Part shown: positions 24,501 through 36,973 of the stretch, in pieces
Layout of the letters: each line of letters starts with the position of its first letter
Position numbering within the stretch: the stretch's first letter is position 1
Assembly: GCA_030386875.1 (NCBI GenBank)
Contig: CM059573.1
Span: forward strand, 27,507,891-27,571,890
Length of the DNA stretch: 64,000 nt
Source of the DNA: Morinoia aosen
Taxonomy: Eukaryota; Arthropoda; Malacostraca; Amphipoda; Talitridae
Reading direction: 5' to 3'
Position numbers and translations under genes: made by a program
The notes under the pieces: generated by a model
The model's input: the letters and a program-made list of their open reading frames with translations, nothing else
Databases searched by the model: none
Told to the model about the DNA's origin: nothing

Positions 24501-27500
24501 AAGAAGCGCTCACGCGCACTCGCAGCGCACGAGCGCTGACTCCGAGGGCACGATTTCACTTCTTCGCCTTCCGGGCAAACCGATCTGGCGTCGCGCTCAA
24601 AACTGTGATCTGCGGAGACTGGTTTCGCTCCTTGTTTGGCACGCTGCGGAGTGCCAAATACGGTTGCTCAACCGGAATCTCAAGAACAGTTATTATACCT
24701 ACTGAAACACGCTATCAAATACTTGTTACTGAACTCATTCCAAAAGAAAAATGAACTTAGATTTCTATTTTCAAGTTGTGACTACATAACCGATAAAGCG
24801 AATAAAGCTGCAAAAATCTTACTATGAAATAAGTTGTATGAAGTGAACAACTCAGTCTTCGAAAGTAAAATTACAAATTCTCACACAATCGGTGAGAGAC
24901 TACTTCAATTAAAGCATGTCTTTCTAGAAAAGGAAGTATTTTTAAAGTAAAAATAAGCAAAAATTTAGCCCCTAATTTTAAAATGCCCGGTACCAGGCTT
25001 GGCAATGTAGAAACCTAAAAATTTTTGAAGCGCAGTCGAGCTATGGAGCGCCGTCACCTGGGCAAAAGTGAAACTCCGAAGCACTGCTCACCTGGGTGAC
25101 TGGCACGTAGAAGCTCTGGCGATATTTCTTACGGTTGGAAAATTTCTAGCTAGCTCCAAAAATCACAGTTTGTTGTTTCATACCACTATTCTGTATAAAA
25201 TGATGTTGGATTGAGTCATTTGCCCCAAACAAAAAACAAATGATGCGGCATATACCGTTCGAATGTTCAGAAAGTAAAATGTTATTAGTCGACAATTTTT
25301 CCAGCAACTACGCACCTTGATATTAATGACGACAAATGAATAAGAACTTTCTCGTAACGAAGGATAGATACTTTGGTTCATCTCTAAACAACAAAATTTT
25401 TCGTTCGTCTGTGCTAAAACTGGTATTTTCATTCGCCGCTACAAAGACGGACGCGTTCAATCACCTCTACAAAGACGAGTTCTTTCGATCACTTCTACTC
25501 GCAGAAAAACAAACGTGGCGAACTGAAGTCCACAGAGGAGGATGACTAAAGGAGAAATTAATGAAAGCTGCAGTTTACGATAAGCTTAATAGGCCAGCCT
25601 AAAAAAACACAAGTACGCAGAGAGGAATGACAAACTTTTTTTCTGTTTAAGATATTCTTTACTTCATTATTAAGAAAGTCTGAAAATATGATATTGAAGG
25701 TCTATATTGACGAGTTATCTTCAACAGATCAGCTGCCGTAGTGAGACATGAGCGTCACTGCATGCCTTAGGTAAGATGCATTGGCCATTAGGTGCTGCAT
25801 GAAGCACTAAGCCAGCGATCACCCCAAGCAAGCGATCAGCTGAGTGAAATGAGCCGAACATGTAAAGCAACAATTCTGACGCACGTTGTTGGCAGCGGAA
25901 TGAGGGGTTTTTTCATCTTTAATGAAGAAGAAGCAACACGTATAGTTAATCTGCAAGTGTTGTGAGTTGTCTTGGTAAATAAGGTCATCAATGAGGACAA
26001 GTTGTCTTTAACGATCCAAGAGTTACGCCCCAAAATACCCTGAAGAACGTTTTCTTCAGATCTCCGCAACTGGGATGTGGTGCTTAACACTCGTGACACA
26101 GTACAGCTTTAGTGCCCCTCCTGTGTTAGAAATTCTTGGCGTCCTTGTCCACAGACACAAATTCTCGTATACCTGTTTGTAATCACGAGCTTAATCCTTT
26201 ACCGTCTGAAAATTTTCTGCCCATTGTTCCGTTCTTAATAAAATTGCCGTAATTACACGCACTGGTATTAGATGTCACCGGCAATAGAATGAGGAACTGC
26301 TCATCGATAGTGAACTTAAAAAAAGTCGACAAGAATCAAATGCATTAGAGCTTTTTATAGAAGCGTCCCCGTGTATGACAAGAGAGGAAAATAATTAGGC
26401 ATCCGAGAACAATTATTAAGTACGACATGGATTGTTAAAACGAATGAATTGATCTTAACACTAAAAATATACATTCATTTCAATAAATATGTATATCTGC
26501 ACATACTGAATAAACTGTAAAGTAAATTAGTTCTCGGTTCAAGTCAAAATTTTTAAAAATCAATACAATAGCTATAAATTCAGAATTTATTTGCAACAAA
26601 TCCGATATTTGTCAACGTTTCACGTCGTTTAATTACGGTCCAGAACACTGAAGAATTAGTTCATTGAATTTATATCTCACCTTTAAATAATCCTGCTGAA
26701 TACCATGCATTACATGCATACAATTTCAAATATAATCTCCATGTAGAGTATTCTGTGCTAATTTTCTGGGAGCTATGTACCTCATTACCAAGCAGAACAT
26801 TCAAAAGATTGCATATCTGAGAAATAATACAGCACATGAATTACAATCGGATGATTAGAACGGCACTTACGGATTGTTTGTACAAACAAAAGACAACGGG
26901 ACTATGGAAGGGGGAGGAAGAAGATGGGGGGGAGGACGACATTAGTATTACTGACGGGGTTCGAAATATGACGTGCATCTTCGGAACTCACATCACTCCA
27001 ACAGCTGCAACAGAATTAATTTCTTTGAATCCACATCAAAAACAATTTTTTTTAGTGAATTATGATACCGAAGAACAGCCAGAAATAATGCCGGACACCT
27101 TGCTGCCGAAGGAACGCAGGCTCTCAAGGACCACAAGGCAGGCACGCTATCAACAGTAGCGCTGGTGGGCGTGGCTTGCTACGTGCGGTCCCCTACATGT
27201 TGCGTCAGGTCGCCAGCGCCGCGTGATGGGGTCGTTGTGTCATTCCAGGCTGCGATTTATTGGACCGTCACATGATCTCGTTACAAAACGAAGTAGCTAT
27301 GCATCCTTTATCCAATACTTCACTCAATTATAGCACTGAACGGATCTAAATGTGTACGATACGTCGCTCATTCGTTTATACCAACCAATGACGCTGGTAA
27401 TGCGTTTGTATTATATTTTAGTGTATGATACTGCTGAATAAGATTGATACAATTATGTTCTGACTTGGAATAACAAGAGCGGGGATAGGTGATGAAATTT

Positions 27501-29085
27501 TTATCAGTAAATTTTTACTCGAGAAGCAACACTGATAACGTAAATCGATCATTTGGTTCGGTTTTGAAATTCCTCGAATTTGCTTAAAGGTAATTATATA
27601 TATAATTGCCAATTACCGCGTGAATATCTCCATTTATAACTACTAAATACTTCAAAGACGTTCATAATAAAATTTGTGTTTCCATTTCGATTTACCCAAT
27701 GACAGGATTGATAGATAAAGGAAATTGAGAATATGTATATTTTACCAGTAAATATTTATCTTTCCAAACTACAAAGAATTCCTAAAATTGAAAATAATTA
27801 TCATAGTGATATTGTGCACAAAAACTCCCTCTCGTACTTAAAGCAGCCATTAACACTAAAATCGCAATTGGTAAAACTGAAGATCAATATAAACTGAAAC
27901 TTAAAGGCAATTCTAAAATAAACAATTATGAAAAATACAATCATTTATTGGAGTATGCCCTAATTTAGCTTCAATTCAGTATTTATGGGAATTGTGTTTT
28001 TGACTTCTGGTCGGTCAGCAGCATTATGAAAATCCCTTCCGTGGCCACCAGTGTCGCACGTTGCGGTCAGAATGTTAAGCATCGGAATCACTCAAACAGT
28101 GTGGTCGTAGAAGTTAATGGTAGAGGATATCTTGCAGTTTAATATAATGCTTAAGGGCATGAAAAGCTGAAAAAAATTATGTAGTTAAAATTTTCACTTC
28201 TGCAATTAACCAATGAAGTCCAGTTTTCAACTTGACTTCAGAAGAATTTTCATTCATTCCAAAGTTACGATGCACTGTACTGTGCCTAAACTTCCTTACA
28301 CAACACCAGATCTCTCATGTTGGAGAATATAAAATGAATAAAAATCTCCGGATGAAGCATAAAGCCTGTGCTGAGCGTTAAATTTTTCCCACACAAATCA
28401 ATAAGCAAAGCGCATCCTGCAGAAAACACCGCAATACGCGAAAAAAAAAGGAATTTTGAAGTCGCATCTTTCCTGACGGAGGCTATCACTCTAATATGAC
28501 ACACGCATGTCGGTCATACTGTCAACTCCGGGCGTCACCAGATAGTTTCCCTCGATTAGACGAACTCTATAATTATTTCGGTCCTGTCATCACGGGACAA
28601 ATAGAGTTATTGGATGTATTCAATATGAGTCACCTAATGTACTCGCAAGGCAGACAAGAGCTAATTGCCAGAAGATAATGCCTTACAGCTACACGACAGA
28701 GTCACTCGGGTTCATCAACCCGCAGGAATAGGCTGGCGTCATAATACGAAACTATGCAAGATTCATCTGGACTTGCGGTGCTTTCGCAAGTGTCATACAT
28801 AAACCGTTTATAATTTCAAGCTCCTAAAAATATCGAGTTGCTGATATGAAATCGATTTATGAATTGTAAAGTGAGATTTTTAAGGAAAATAAAAGATATC
28901 ACATAAATGAATCTATCTTTGTAAACGTAAGTACCAGTACCATTATTATTGAACTCGAAATTGAGCTTTATTCAAAATGATGGGAAATCAGAATAACGTT
29001 AATAAATATGAACGCAGGCTACGCGAAGCAGAAAGTATGCTCAAGTCAGAAAGTCATCTGACTCGTGTACCTTGCAGTCAGAGTA
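21511..29085. other. Gene-free stretch with several GC-rich patches
   Basis: Patches at 21915-22070 (after an acceptor-like CAATCTTTGCAG), 24480-24660 and 27120-27290 are CpG-rich and open in more than one frame over 50-130 codons, with no shared protein family recognised. The last includes a frame with STVALVGVACYVRSP. A GTATATATAAAGC string at 22940 lacks an initiator. TTTGGCAC at 24635-24642 pairs with GTGCCAAA at 24651-24658 in a short hairpin. Candidate 5' exons or promoters cannot be excluded, but none is supported. Confidence 0.35.
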
Positions 29086-29362
29086 AAGATATCCTCTCAC
29101 GGGGATGGAACCATTACATCTATGGAAATTAGTGCTTCCAGGGTGAAAATGTGAGGTCTCGAGCTATAGGATGGGTAGGCCTTCCTTTTGTTGTAATCGA
29201 ATAATTTTATTTTTTGCTTTTTAAAGCATCTTCTTTTTCCGGGACAGTAATGTTCGGGTTTCAGCACCTATTCCTTTCTGCTTCTACTTTTATTTTCTTT
29301 CATAAACTTCCTTTCTACATTACTTTTTCGATGCTCAGGGTGTCTTATGTGGGAACATACCC
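29086..29362 (-). repeat. Dispersed repeat family, copy 2 (inverted)
   Basis: On the minus strand it begins with TGTTCCCACATAAGACACCC, passes through AATAGGTGCTGAAACCCG and ends with CTCGAGACCTCACATTTTCA and CCATAGATGTAATGG. The order and spacing of landmarks equal those of the copies at 46852 and 49508. Confidence 0.72.
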
Positions 29363-29647
29363 TATACCGAGATTACCTGTTTTCCTAACTCCTTTCTTAA
29401 AGGTGCTTTTCCTTTTCTCTCCTTGGAACACTTTTCTTGTTGTTAGGGAAATTTAAACCAGCTTACAACCTAATCTTCTGTCAAATGTTGCATGTGCAAC
29501 TAAGTGCAATTTAGTTCGGTTGATAACTGGATAAAAAACGCTATGACCTACAATTCATCGGAATATAATGTCTAAAAAAAATTGCCAAGGTGCTTTCTCT
29601 GCTACCGATGCAAGAAAAGTTTAGTGTCTAATTCCGTACGAGAAACT
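29363..29647. other. Gene-free stretch
   Basis: AT-rich DNA between two repeats, nothing recognised. Confidence 0.4.
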
Positions 29648-30207
29648 TTCATTTGGGTAAATCTGAAGGATATGACAGTAATCGATTTCCCACTTTTCGG
29701 TGCCTAAACATAATTAATCAAATCAAAATAAACAAGTTTTCTTCTATGCACTTTCCATCTGAAATGATTATATTACGAGTTAAAGCGGTAGGTATAGTTT
29801 CGTCTTTGAAGACGAATGCGCTCGAATAAACAGCTACTCGTGGATTTTCGAATTTTTGTTGCTTGAATCATGGTAATAATATCGAAATAAACATACTTTC
29901 TTCTATACACTTTTTTCTTCAAATGAGTATTTAACGAGGCATAGCGGTAGGTTTAATTTCGTCATTGATGACGAGCGTGTCGAAAGCGAGACTGCCATAT
30001 CGCGCGATATGGCAGATATGGCAATTTCTTTCCGCTTCAAACACTTGAGTTGCGGTAAGTCATTTACCGCTATAAATAATAAAATACTTATTTCAGACGG
30101 AAAACGCATAAAAGAAAACTTGTTTATTTTGATTAAATTAACTATGTTTAGGCGTTGAAATTTACAAAATCGATTACTGTCATACCCTTCAGATTTACCT
30201 TCATTTG
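29648..30207. mobile_element. 544-bp MITE with 8-bp target duplication
   Basis: The element runs from 29656 to 30199. Its ends are inverted repeats of about 130-140 bases starting GGTAAATCTGAAGG, and both sides carry the exact 8-base duplication TTCATTTG (29648-29655 and 30200-30207). An 8-bp duplication is typical of hAT and also of P elements. The terminus GGTAAATC does not look like the usual hAT end, so the superfamily is left open. There is no coding capacity. Part of the left arm (29728-29830) is repeated directly at about 29885-29985, and a 24-bp perfect palindrome lies in the centre. Confidence 0.85.
29992..30015. repeat. 24-bp perfect palindrome
   Basis: CTGCCATATCGC is followed at once by its exact reverse complement, with GCGC-type CpGs at the centre. 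It lies in the middle of the MITE and is then echoed by a partial copy (AGATATGGCA). Confidence 0.9.
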
Positions 30208-30358
30208 TTCTGACTGAAACAAGAACATTTTCGATAATAACTAAACACGCGAAAATGCTTTCTGTAATTCAGTGCAAAAAATTTCTCTACACAGCTGATT
30301 GTATAAGAGGTTTGTCAGTACATACCACGAAAAGCTACAGTTGTAACCAAGTGTAAAC

Positions 30359-30640
30359 AAATTTCGTCCGCTATAGAGCACAAGAAATTTCTTGCGTAAC
30401 GGACTACACAAAAGTTTCGTTTGTAACGTAGGAGAGAATTTCGTATTCAACGGAATAAAAGCATTATTTGTCAGCAATGAATTTTTGAAAGAAGTTTGGG
30501 ATGAAATCTTCCTCTATTTCATTTGGGGTGAAATAGAAGTTTTGCCTGCAATGGAGTACGAGAAAGTTTCGTTCGCAACGAAGAACAAGAAAGTTTTGGC
30601 CGCGACGGAGAGCAGATAAGAAAGTTTCTCCTGCCACGTA
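30359..30640 (+). repeat. Degenerate 27-bp minisatellite
   Basis: Units related to AAGTTTCGTTTGTAACG recur about every 25-27 bases. The clearest are three exact 27-base steps at 30536, 30563 and 30590, which read on the plus strand as nine-residue repeats EVLPAMEYE, KVSFATKNK and KVLAATESR. The frame is open for 75 codons and ends at 30619. Frame conservation in the last units is at least curious, but no gene structure surrounds it. Confidence 0.6.
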
Positions 30641-32160
30641 TTCCAAACGCCGCGAAGCGTCCGTGGATATTTTTCTACGTGCTTTAAAATATCGGAAAAT
30701 TCATGTTCATTTTTGAATTTATGATTATTGAAACAGAATAAAATGGCAATTATTCATGGTGTTCATGCCGATCAATAATTTTAGACACAGAGATAAAAGC
30801 ATTGATGTATCGATTCTATACGACTGATCAGCGTCGTGTAACAGGACAAACAAATGACCAGCAATTAGATTTGAGCTGTGATACTGACATTTTCAATGTG
30901 GTCACAAGTCGATGCTCTTCACAATTAGCTATCCAGAGAGCGATCACCTCAAGCGACTTCCGTTGCAGAGAATCAAAAGAACAAAAATCACACTTCAGAT
31001 CATTGACCCACAAAAGCAGACTGAAAATCAGTCTATAGAGGTTAACTTTGTTGAATAGCTAACAAAAATGTGCTAACTGCGCATAAAAATGTTTTCAGAA
31101 CAATTCGTAGAGGGGAGCAGTATAAAGGACTTGTGTTCGGGCTTTAATGTTGGTTTTATCAACACCCCTCAACACAATTATTATTATTGTAATTATTCAG
31201 GACAAGTAAAAAGATATTTGACCGTGCTGAGGGACTAAAAACTGATGATATACTATCATGAATTAAGACAAGGCAACAACCACCCAAATGCAATGTAACG
31301 TTAGTGAAGTTCAACACATTATACTGGAACTTTGCTTGTTCCGTTTTATTAACTGTTATTGCCCCAATCTTTCACATTGGAATAAAGCATTGGGTCTTTA
31401 TTTGTGTTGTTTTTACGAGCTGAAAAGAAATAGGCAGAGAATACGGACACGAGAGATCCCATGCTTTAATTGGTCAAGAATATCTGCAAGCACCAGCGGA
31501 CACAATTCCGATGTGGCCAATCTAGCCCCAGACTATGTGTGCACTTGGGTTAATTTGCCTGTGGTCATTCCCAAAGGGCTATGCAGGGCGGGAGCTGAAT
31601 TTTCCAGAATTAGCAGAGCTGCCCTTCGCACTTAAAAAATAGATCAATGCATTTGCTACATATTTCAATTCAAAATTCACCGTAACTGCCATTGTGAAAT
31701 AGTACTAACCCTAGCTGTAAGGCAGATTCTGCCAACAGTTGAATTAAAAATTGGATCACAAATTTTAACAATTATTTTATATTTTGTGAGAACTCATAAC
31801 ATTACAGTGATTTTATTACAGAACCGATTTCTTAATTTTACTTACGAACGAATAATTTTGCAAATTTTCTATTTGATATTCAGCAGAGTTCAAAAACTAC
31901 AATAACTAGGCAATTTATTTTCAGAAGGATTTTCAGTGTTCGTTAATTTGTGGTAGTTTATAAAGTGCTTTCGTTCCGCACATTGTGATTTTTCTGCTTT
32001 CTAGGATAGTTAATTATATCTTATAGTATGAAAGTCGTCATAAACACTTTGAGCTTCCATTCTTTGTTCAATCATTCCTGATCATTCAGCGAAGCAGAAC
32101 CGCCATCGACCTTGCAACCGCTAAATACCGTAGGAAACATGCGCATCTCAGGCTCTAGTT
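30641..32160. other. Gene-free stretch
   Basis: AT-rich. A 115-codon frame at 31288-31635 runs into a less AT-rich patch and shows no recognisable domain. Confidence 0.35.
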
Positions 32161-32172
32161 TTTCCCTTTCAC

Positions 32173-32376
32173 TATAAAAGCCTGAACTTTTTCAATCGAA
32201 GACCAGAAAGTTTATGTTCTCATACACGCAGGAGCGGAGTGCACTTTCTCTGTCTAGCCACTTCACTCGAGCCCATCTTTTTGCGGGCACAACCCGCTTG
32301 CCAAGTCATGCTCTGCTCCTGCGCCCGGTGCACGTGCCCTGTGTCTCGACTGTCGTTCACAACTCAAGCTGACGAG
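32173..32376 (+). promoter_or_regulatory. TATA-box promoter with candidate donor-terminated first exon
   Basis: CAC-TATAAAAG-CC at 32173 is a strong TATA box. The start would be near 32204-32205 (ACCAGAAAG). The following stretch is GC- and CpG-rich up to GACGAG at 32376, where GTAAAGTTC forms a good splice donor. The first ATG (32214) opens a frame that stops just before the donor. A later ATG at 32307 stays open through the donor and reads MLCSCARCTCPVSRLSFTTQ then ADE. So the exon could be untranslated or could code a short cysteine-rich start. No second exon was identified. Confidence 0.4.
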
Positions 32377-33331
32377 GTAAAGTTCACCTGGTCTCCATGC
32401 TGCGTTGCCCTTCTTTAGAAATCATGTATGGCAGGCCTCTGCTACTCAGCTCTCCGGAAGAATCTCCTAAGCCTTTCTACATTTTCGTACGTTAGGTCAC
32501 TTTCGAGATTTTTACAATTCAGCGATCATTCAAACAAATAACGGAACGTAATGCAAAGTTAGTGTGCATGTTTTTCGCTCAACGTCGACGAATTGAGTTA
32601 CTGAGGCACCTTCTTTTTGATTCCAATGTTATAATTCAAATTATCCAGATTAATTAAATTACTTTTCCCATTCTGAAACAATCCATCCGATGACTGCGTT
32701 TGACCAAACTCGCCAGTTTTCAGTCTCGCTGCAAACGAAAAGGACGATACCCGGAAGGTTCTTGTGATTTTATTCATGCTTTAGGGAGACGGATCGTCGA
32801 ATTCAAAATACAGCTAGATTTGCGCAATATAATGTTCTAAAATGAAATCTACAAGATTCAATTTATTGTTGTTTGAGCAAAATTTATTTTTGAAGATTTC
32901 AATGTTTATGTGATAGTTTTTTGAATAGAAACTATTTCCCCGTTCTTTCTTCCACGTTCTGTGATAGAATAATCTGGGTCCGAAACGTTCTCATGGAAAG
33001 TTTTTCAATTTTCTCTTCAACAAGTTTTCTTAGCGACAAATTGTGAAAAAGTTTTGAGGGATACAGCAAATATAGTTCTTCTAGGCTTTCGTGACATTTT
33101 GCAAAAATTCAGAGTAAAATTTAGGTTCATTTTTTGGCTGAGGTCAGTACTGCAATATCGTTGAGTTTTCAAGATAGCCTTCAGATTTTCATTATGCAGA
33201 CAAAATCGACCGAATGAAAATTTTCGTAATCTAGCTGCAATCAGAGGGAGTAACAAATTGCATATTTAACTGAGTTGGCAGTGGTTTTTTTGCGTGATTT
33301 TCCCAAGACGGCACGAAAATCTCAGCTCTGA
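32377..33331. other. Gene-free stretch
   Basis: AT-rich DNA downstream of the candidate first exon. No acceptor plus long frame stands out. Confidence 0.35.
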
Positions 33332-33555
33332 CACTTTGACCGCGACGTGAGCCACCGGTGGTCACGGAGGGGATTCTCATAATACATAGAGCTGACCGAC
33401 CATAAGTCATAAACTTAATTTTCATTAATATTTTATCAAAACTAAATAACTGCAAGATCTAGCAAATGTTTGCAATTTTCGAAATTACTTACTACAAGTG
33501 ACTTTTGGTATGAGTTGAATAATAAACTTCAACTCAGCACATCACGGTCAACGTG
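33332..33555. mobile_element. 224-bp TTAA-type MITE, copy 1 (decayed ends)
   Basis: This copy aligns along its whole length with the element at 48181-48405. Its ends, CACTTTGACCGCGACGTG and CACATCACGGTCAACGTG, are inverted repeats of each other. Shared internal landmarks include GCCACCGGTGG, ACTTACTACAAGTGACTTT and TTTGCAATTTTCGAAA. The flanks here are CTGA and CTAC instead of TTAA, consistent with age. No coding capacity. Confidence 0.68.
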
Positions 33556-35570
33556 CTACGTCCTTGTTTTGATAAGAAGAACTGCCGAATCAATGATTGA
33601 CTAGTCATGGTAGCCAAACGAATCCGTGATCGCAGCGCAAGTTTTTGCTCACTTCCATGTCAGAGAAGTGGCGTAACATGACGACGGAACACTCATTGTG
33701 ACCAGCTGGTCAGGAGACGCTGGGACCACACCCAACCAGCCTACAGCAGTGAACTTGTTCAGGGGTCCTCGTCAATGATCCTTATTCGATCCCTGGCGTC
33801 ACTTCTGGCTTGGTCTGAGGACGAAGTTTCCGTATAATTGGAAACTTCAAAGCATTGATTGCTTATCAGCGCATAATTCGAGTCTTGGTTTTCCTGAACG
33901 TCAAAAAGAATTGGTTCACGACTGTCTTTATCGGGAGTGATTTTTCAATCGAATCATCGGGAATTCGCAGTACCGTTGTTGATAACTCTTTGCTTTATAC
34001 TCAGTCATTTCCTGCCCTCACGATGATAGGCTATTCGATAAATACGCCTCGTGAGTATGAAACGAATTCAAATGAATATGAAATACTGCAAATTTCAAAA
34101 GAAGCAAGTAACTAACATGACACATTTACAGATGAGCCAATCCTCATCCTCAATGAATTTTCGATATGCATTCTTTCACGGCATCTGCTGTTCCCTTCTC
34201 TAGTATTATAATATTTTTTTCAGCTGTGCAGATGTACGTAGGACACGAATGGTCTGAAATCAATTTGTGAGTGAGATTTTATCAGTACATATCATGACGA
34301 TGCAAGTCATAAAATAAAGTAAAATTCTCTGTCTAGTGCTTTAGACTCAGCCTTACCACGTTTTTGGGACTGTAGACGTTTTCTTTGTGTTGGGAAGCGT
34401 AAAACCAAATGAAAAGAGATAACTCAGGGATGCATTTTCAAGAAATCAAAATATGTCCTATCAGATGAACTAAATAGAGAGTAAGAAAGTGAAGTAGAAA
34501 AAAGAAAATAATTAGCACAAGTCCTGTTCATCGTACAACAACATAAAAAAATTTCCAACGAAAAACTTCGTAACATTAAAATTCTGAGAATAGTGGCGTT
34601 TGATTTTTGAATAACCTTTCTTAGAGGAAGTAAGGCAAAACTGTAAAATATCGTGGTCCTATTTAGAGTTTTTGAAGCAATGATGTCTACCATTTTAGCT
34701 GACAGAGCTAAAACAGTGTAAGATCTGGAAGACAAAGAGAGGAAACTTGCTCGCCAAAATCGATCAAATTCCTTTGTCCGCCAGATTGATATTGTGGGAT
34801 TGTGAAATTATAACTCCATGAGCAACAGAGTGTCTTGCACACACCAGGTGACATGAGAACTTTCTTTCAATAGAGTGCGACACAAGAGATTTGGCAATCA
34901 GAAATAACACACTGAAATCCTCTCGCATAAAACACCGATAAGCTCCGTGAAATTTTTGAGTCCGTGTGCGTTGAAGGTCAGATAAGTTTTTGTCCAAAGG
35001 ACGTCACGTAATCGAAAACAAGAATCAAAAGACACTGTTATCTCCTAAAGAATGGATTTCGTGTTATTTTTACGTTACTCACATTAGAATAAAGCTGTTC
35101 TTCAGACCCACGGGAACCTATTCTGCCTCTCAGATGACAACAAGCGAGACGGGTTTGTCTTGGATTCAGCACATCTTACATGTCGGGTTTGGTTTTCTTA
35201 CATTTTTTAGGTTCAGAAAAAAGTTATTGCTGGCATTTTAATGCCAAAAAAAATGGTCCTACCTACAAAATATTAAGAAAACAATCGATAAACCCTGCAA
35301 CTTGAATTCAAATAAGCTTCTTGCTGGATAATTTTACTCTATCAAGACACAAAAAGTGGGGTTTAAAATTTGCTCTTATACCTCAATTCGAGAATCATGT
35401 TCAACTCAAAGTAAAGACATATGAATTATTTAAATCCATATCTGTTTACGTAATCTTATTCGTTTCACTCCAATTAGTTAGCGAGTATTAGGGACTGTAA
35501 TTAGAGGGGGCGAATGAACATATGTCACTGAAGATCCCGAGCGGATGTTTTATACATCATTATTGCTCAT
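33556..35570. other. Gene-free stretch
   Basis: AT-rich with short chance frames only. Confidence 0.35.
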
Positions 35571-35579
35571 ATGACCAGT

Positions 35580-35990
35580 ACCTACCGTTTCATTGGCATG
35601 CGCGAGGAATCGTAGTTAGGAGCCCCTTAATGCTTTTGGATATTTTTACAACCATACCGGCCGACACACGATCATGAAGCTGTCAAGCATGCTTGCACAG
35701 GCACGCCTGCATCAGCAAAGCTCGAGTGGGTGCGCACAATGCACAAGGAACGCTGCGTTGCAACGCCCGTAGCCTTGGCTACGCTGGTGCACTCAAAGCT
35801 CTACAAAACCATCGCACGTCTATAGCGCAACCTTTCCAACTATTCAACCGGCTTTCTGTAATTTACCCCCGCATCGAGACTGAGCGCATCCACCCTTGGG
35901 CGGTGCACGGTACGAGCTTGCGACGCATTTCAAGAATGTGTTCTACTGGCTTCCACGCTCGGCGGTGCACGAAGGAGCTACAGCGGTGAA
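35580..35990. other. Large GC-rich patch
   Basis: About 400 bases markedly richer in CpG than the surroundings, open for about 98 codons on the plus strand without a usable ATG, and with small palindromes such as GCGTTGCAACGC and CGTAGCCTTGGCTACG. No domain, TATA box or donor is evident. It could be a promoter/5' exon region or an old GC-rich insertion. Confidence 0.3.
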
Positions 35991-36800
35991 TGAAATACTC
36001 GCTCTAATTGACTTCTCAATTCAAGTAAAATTTTAATTGACTCAAGTTGCTCGAACAGCAATAATTGCGGCAGGGAGTCACGATTCGAAGGATGTAGATA
36101 CGATCATGGATGTTAAAAATGTACGAAATGGGCTACTTGAAACAGCGAGAATACTCTTGAGCTCCTTTATTACATCTAATGAAACAATCTAATACCCAAT
36201 CAATGCTTGCAAATTTCCTCGGTTTCTGTTTCACGTAGTTTCTGTTTTTGTTTTCAACGGTGAATAACACTTTAAATCAAACCGTAAAGCTTAAGTCAAG
36301 AATCTTCAAGCTCACCCAAATGGGAGAGTGACAGTGATTGTCTTGCATCTCAAACGCCTTGTCTCTGACAAATTTAATACAACTCCGCGCGTGGCGAGCT
36401 CGCCAGCTGCACAGGGATGAGATCATCACGAGAGGACAAAATTTGTGAAATTAAAAACAATTCACTTCAAGACTAGGTTGTTCTGGCTTCTCTCAGGCTT
36501 GCTTGAGCTTGCCCTAATTTTTAATAGAGGTCGAGTGTATCGAATAAAAATTAAACTTTAGTTTGCCATTTAGAAATAGAAGCAAAGATATCGCAGCGAA
36601 TGCACCGCACTGCATTGCAGCAACGGGCTGCTATGCTGCCGAACGGAAGGCGATACCACTCGCCTCACTGGAATTCTCGTTTGTATGGTGAACAATATCA
36701 ATCTAGTAAAATAACCGTTTTTCAAACTTATTCATGCTCCACGACTCAACACCATGTACAGAAATGTAGAATTCATCCCACTCTCAGTCTTCAAAAATGT
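35991..36800. other. Gene-free stretch
   Basis: Only a palindromic GGCGAGCTCGCC near 36395 was noted. Confidence 0.35.
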
Positions 36801-36973
36801 CTAGGTTTGTTTTGAATGTTCATCATCCATTAGCACGCTTTATTTTTACATTATTTACCCTAGGCCAGCAATTTTGTAATAAATTGTAATTTATCAAAAA
36901 AATTTATGACCTAGAGTGATTGATATAAAAATTTTAAACTGGTGAATGGATGATGAACATTTGAAACAAACTT
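36801..36973. mobile_element. Small foldback element, about 175 bp
   Basis: GTTTTGAATGTTCATCATCC on the left is matched in inverted form by GGATGATGAACATTTGAAAC on the right. The pairing extends about 37 bases from CTAGGTTTG to its counterpart CAAACTTAG. A second inner pair, CCTAGGCCA and TGACCTAGA, continues the fold. No clear target duplication is visible. Confidence 0.55.

Noticed and set aside
24301-24754. Two overlapping frames of 134 and 113 codons
   Set aside because: Both cross the same GC-rich patch, where stops are rare. Neither shows a domain or exon signals.
28496-28678. 60-codon frame with SFPRLDELYNYF, reminiscent of PRL neuropeptides
   Set aside because: It lacks the glycine amidation donor and basic cleavage site after PRL, and there is no signal peptide.
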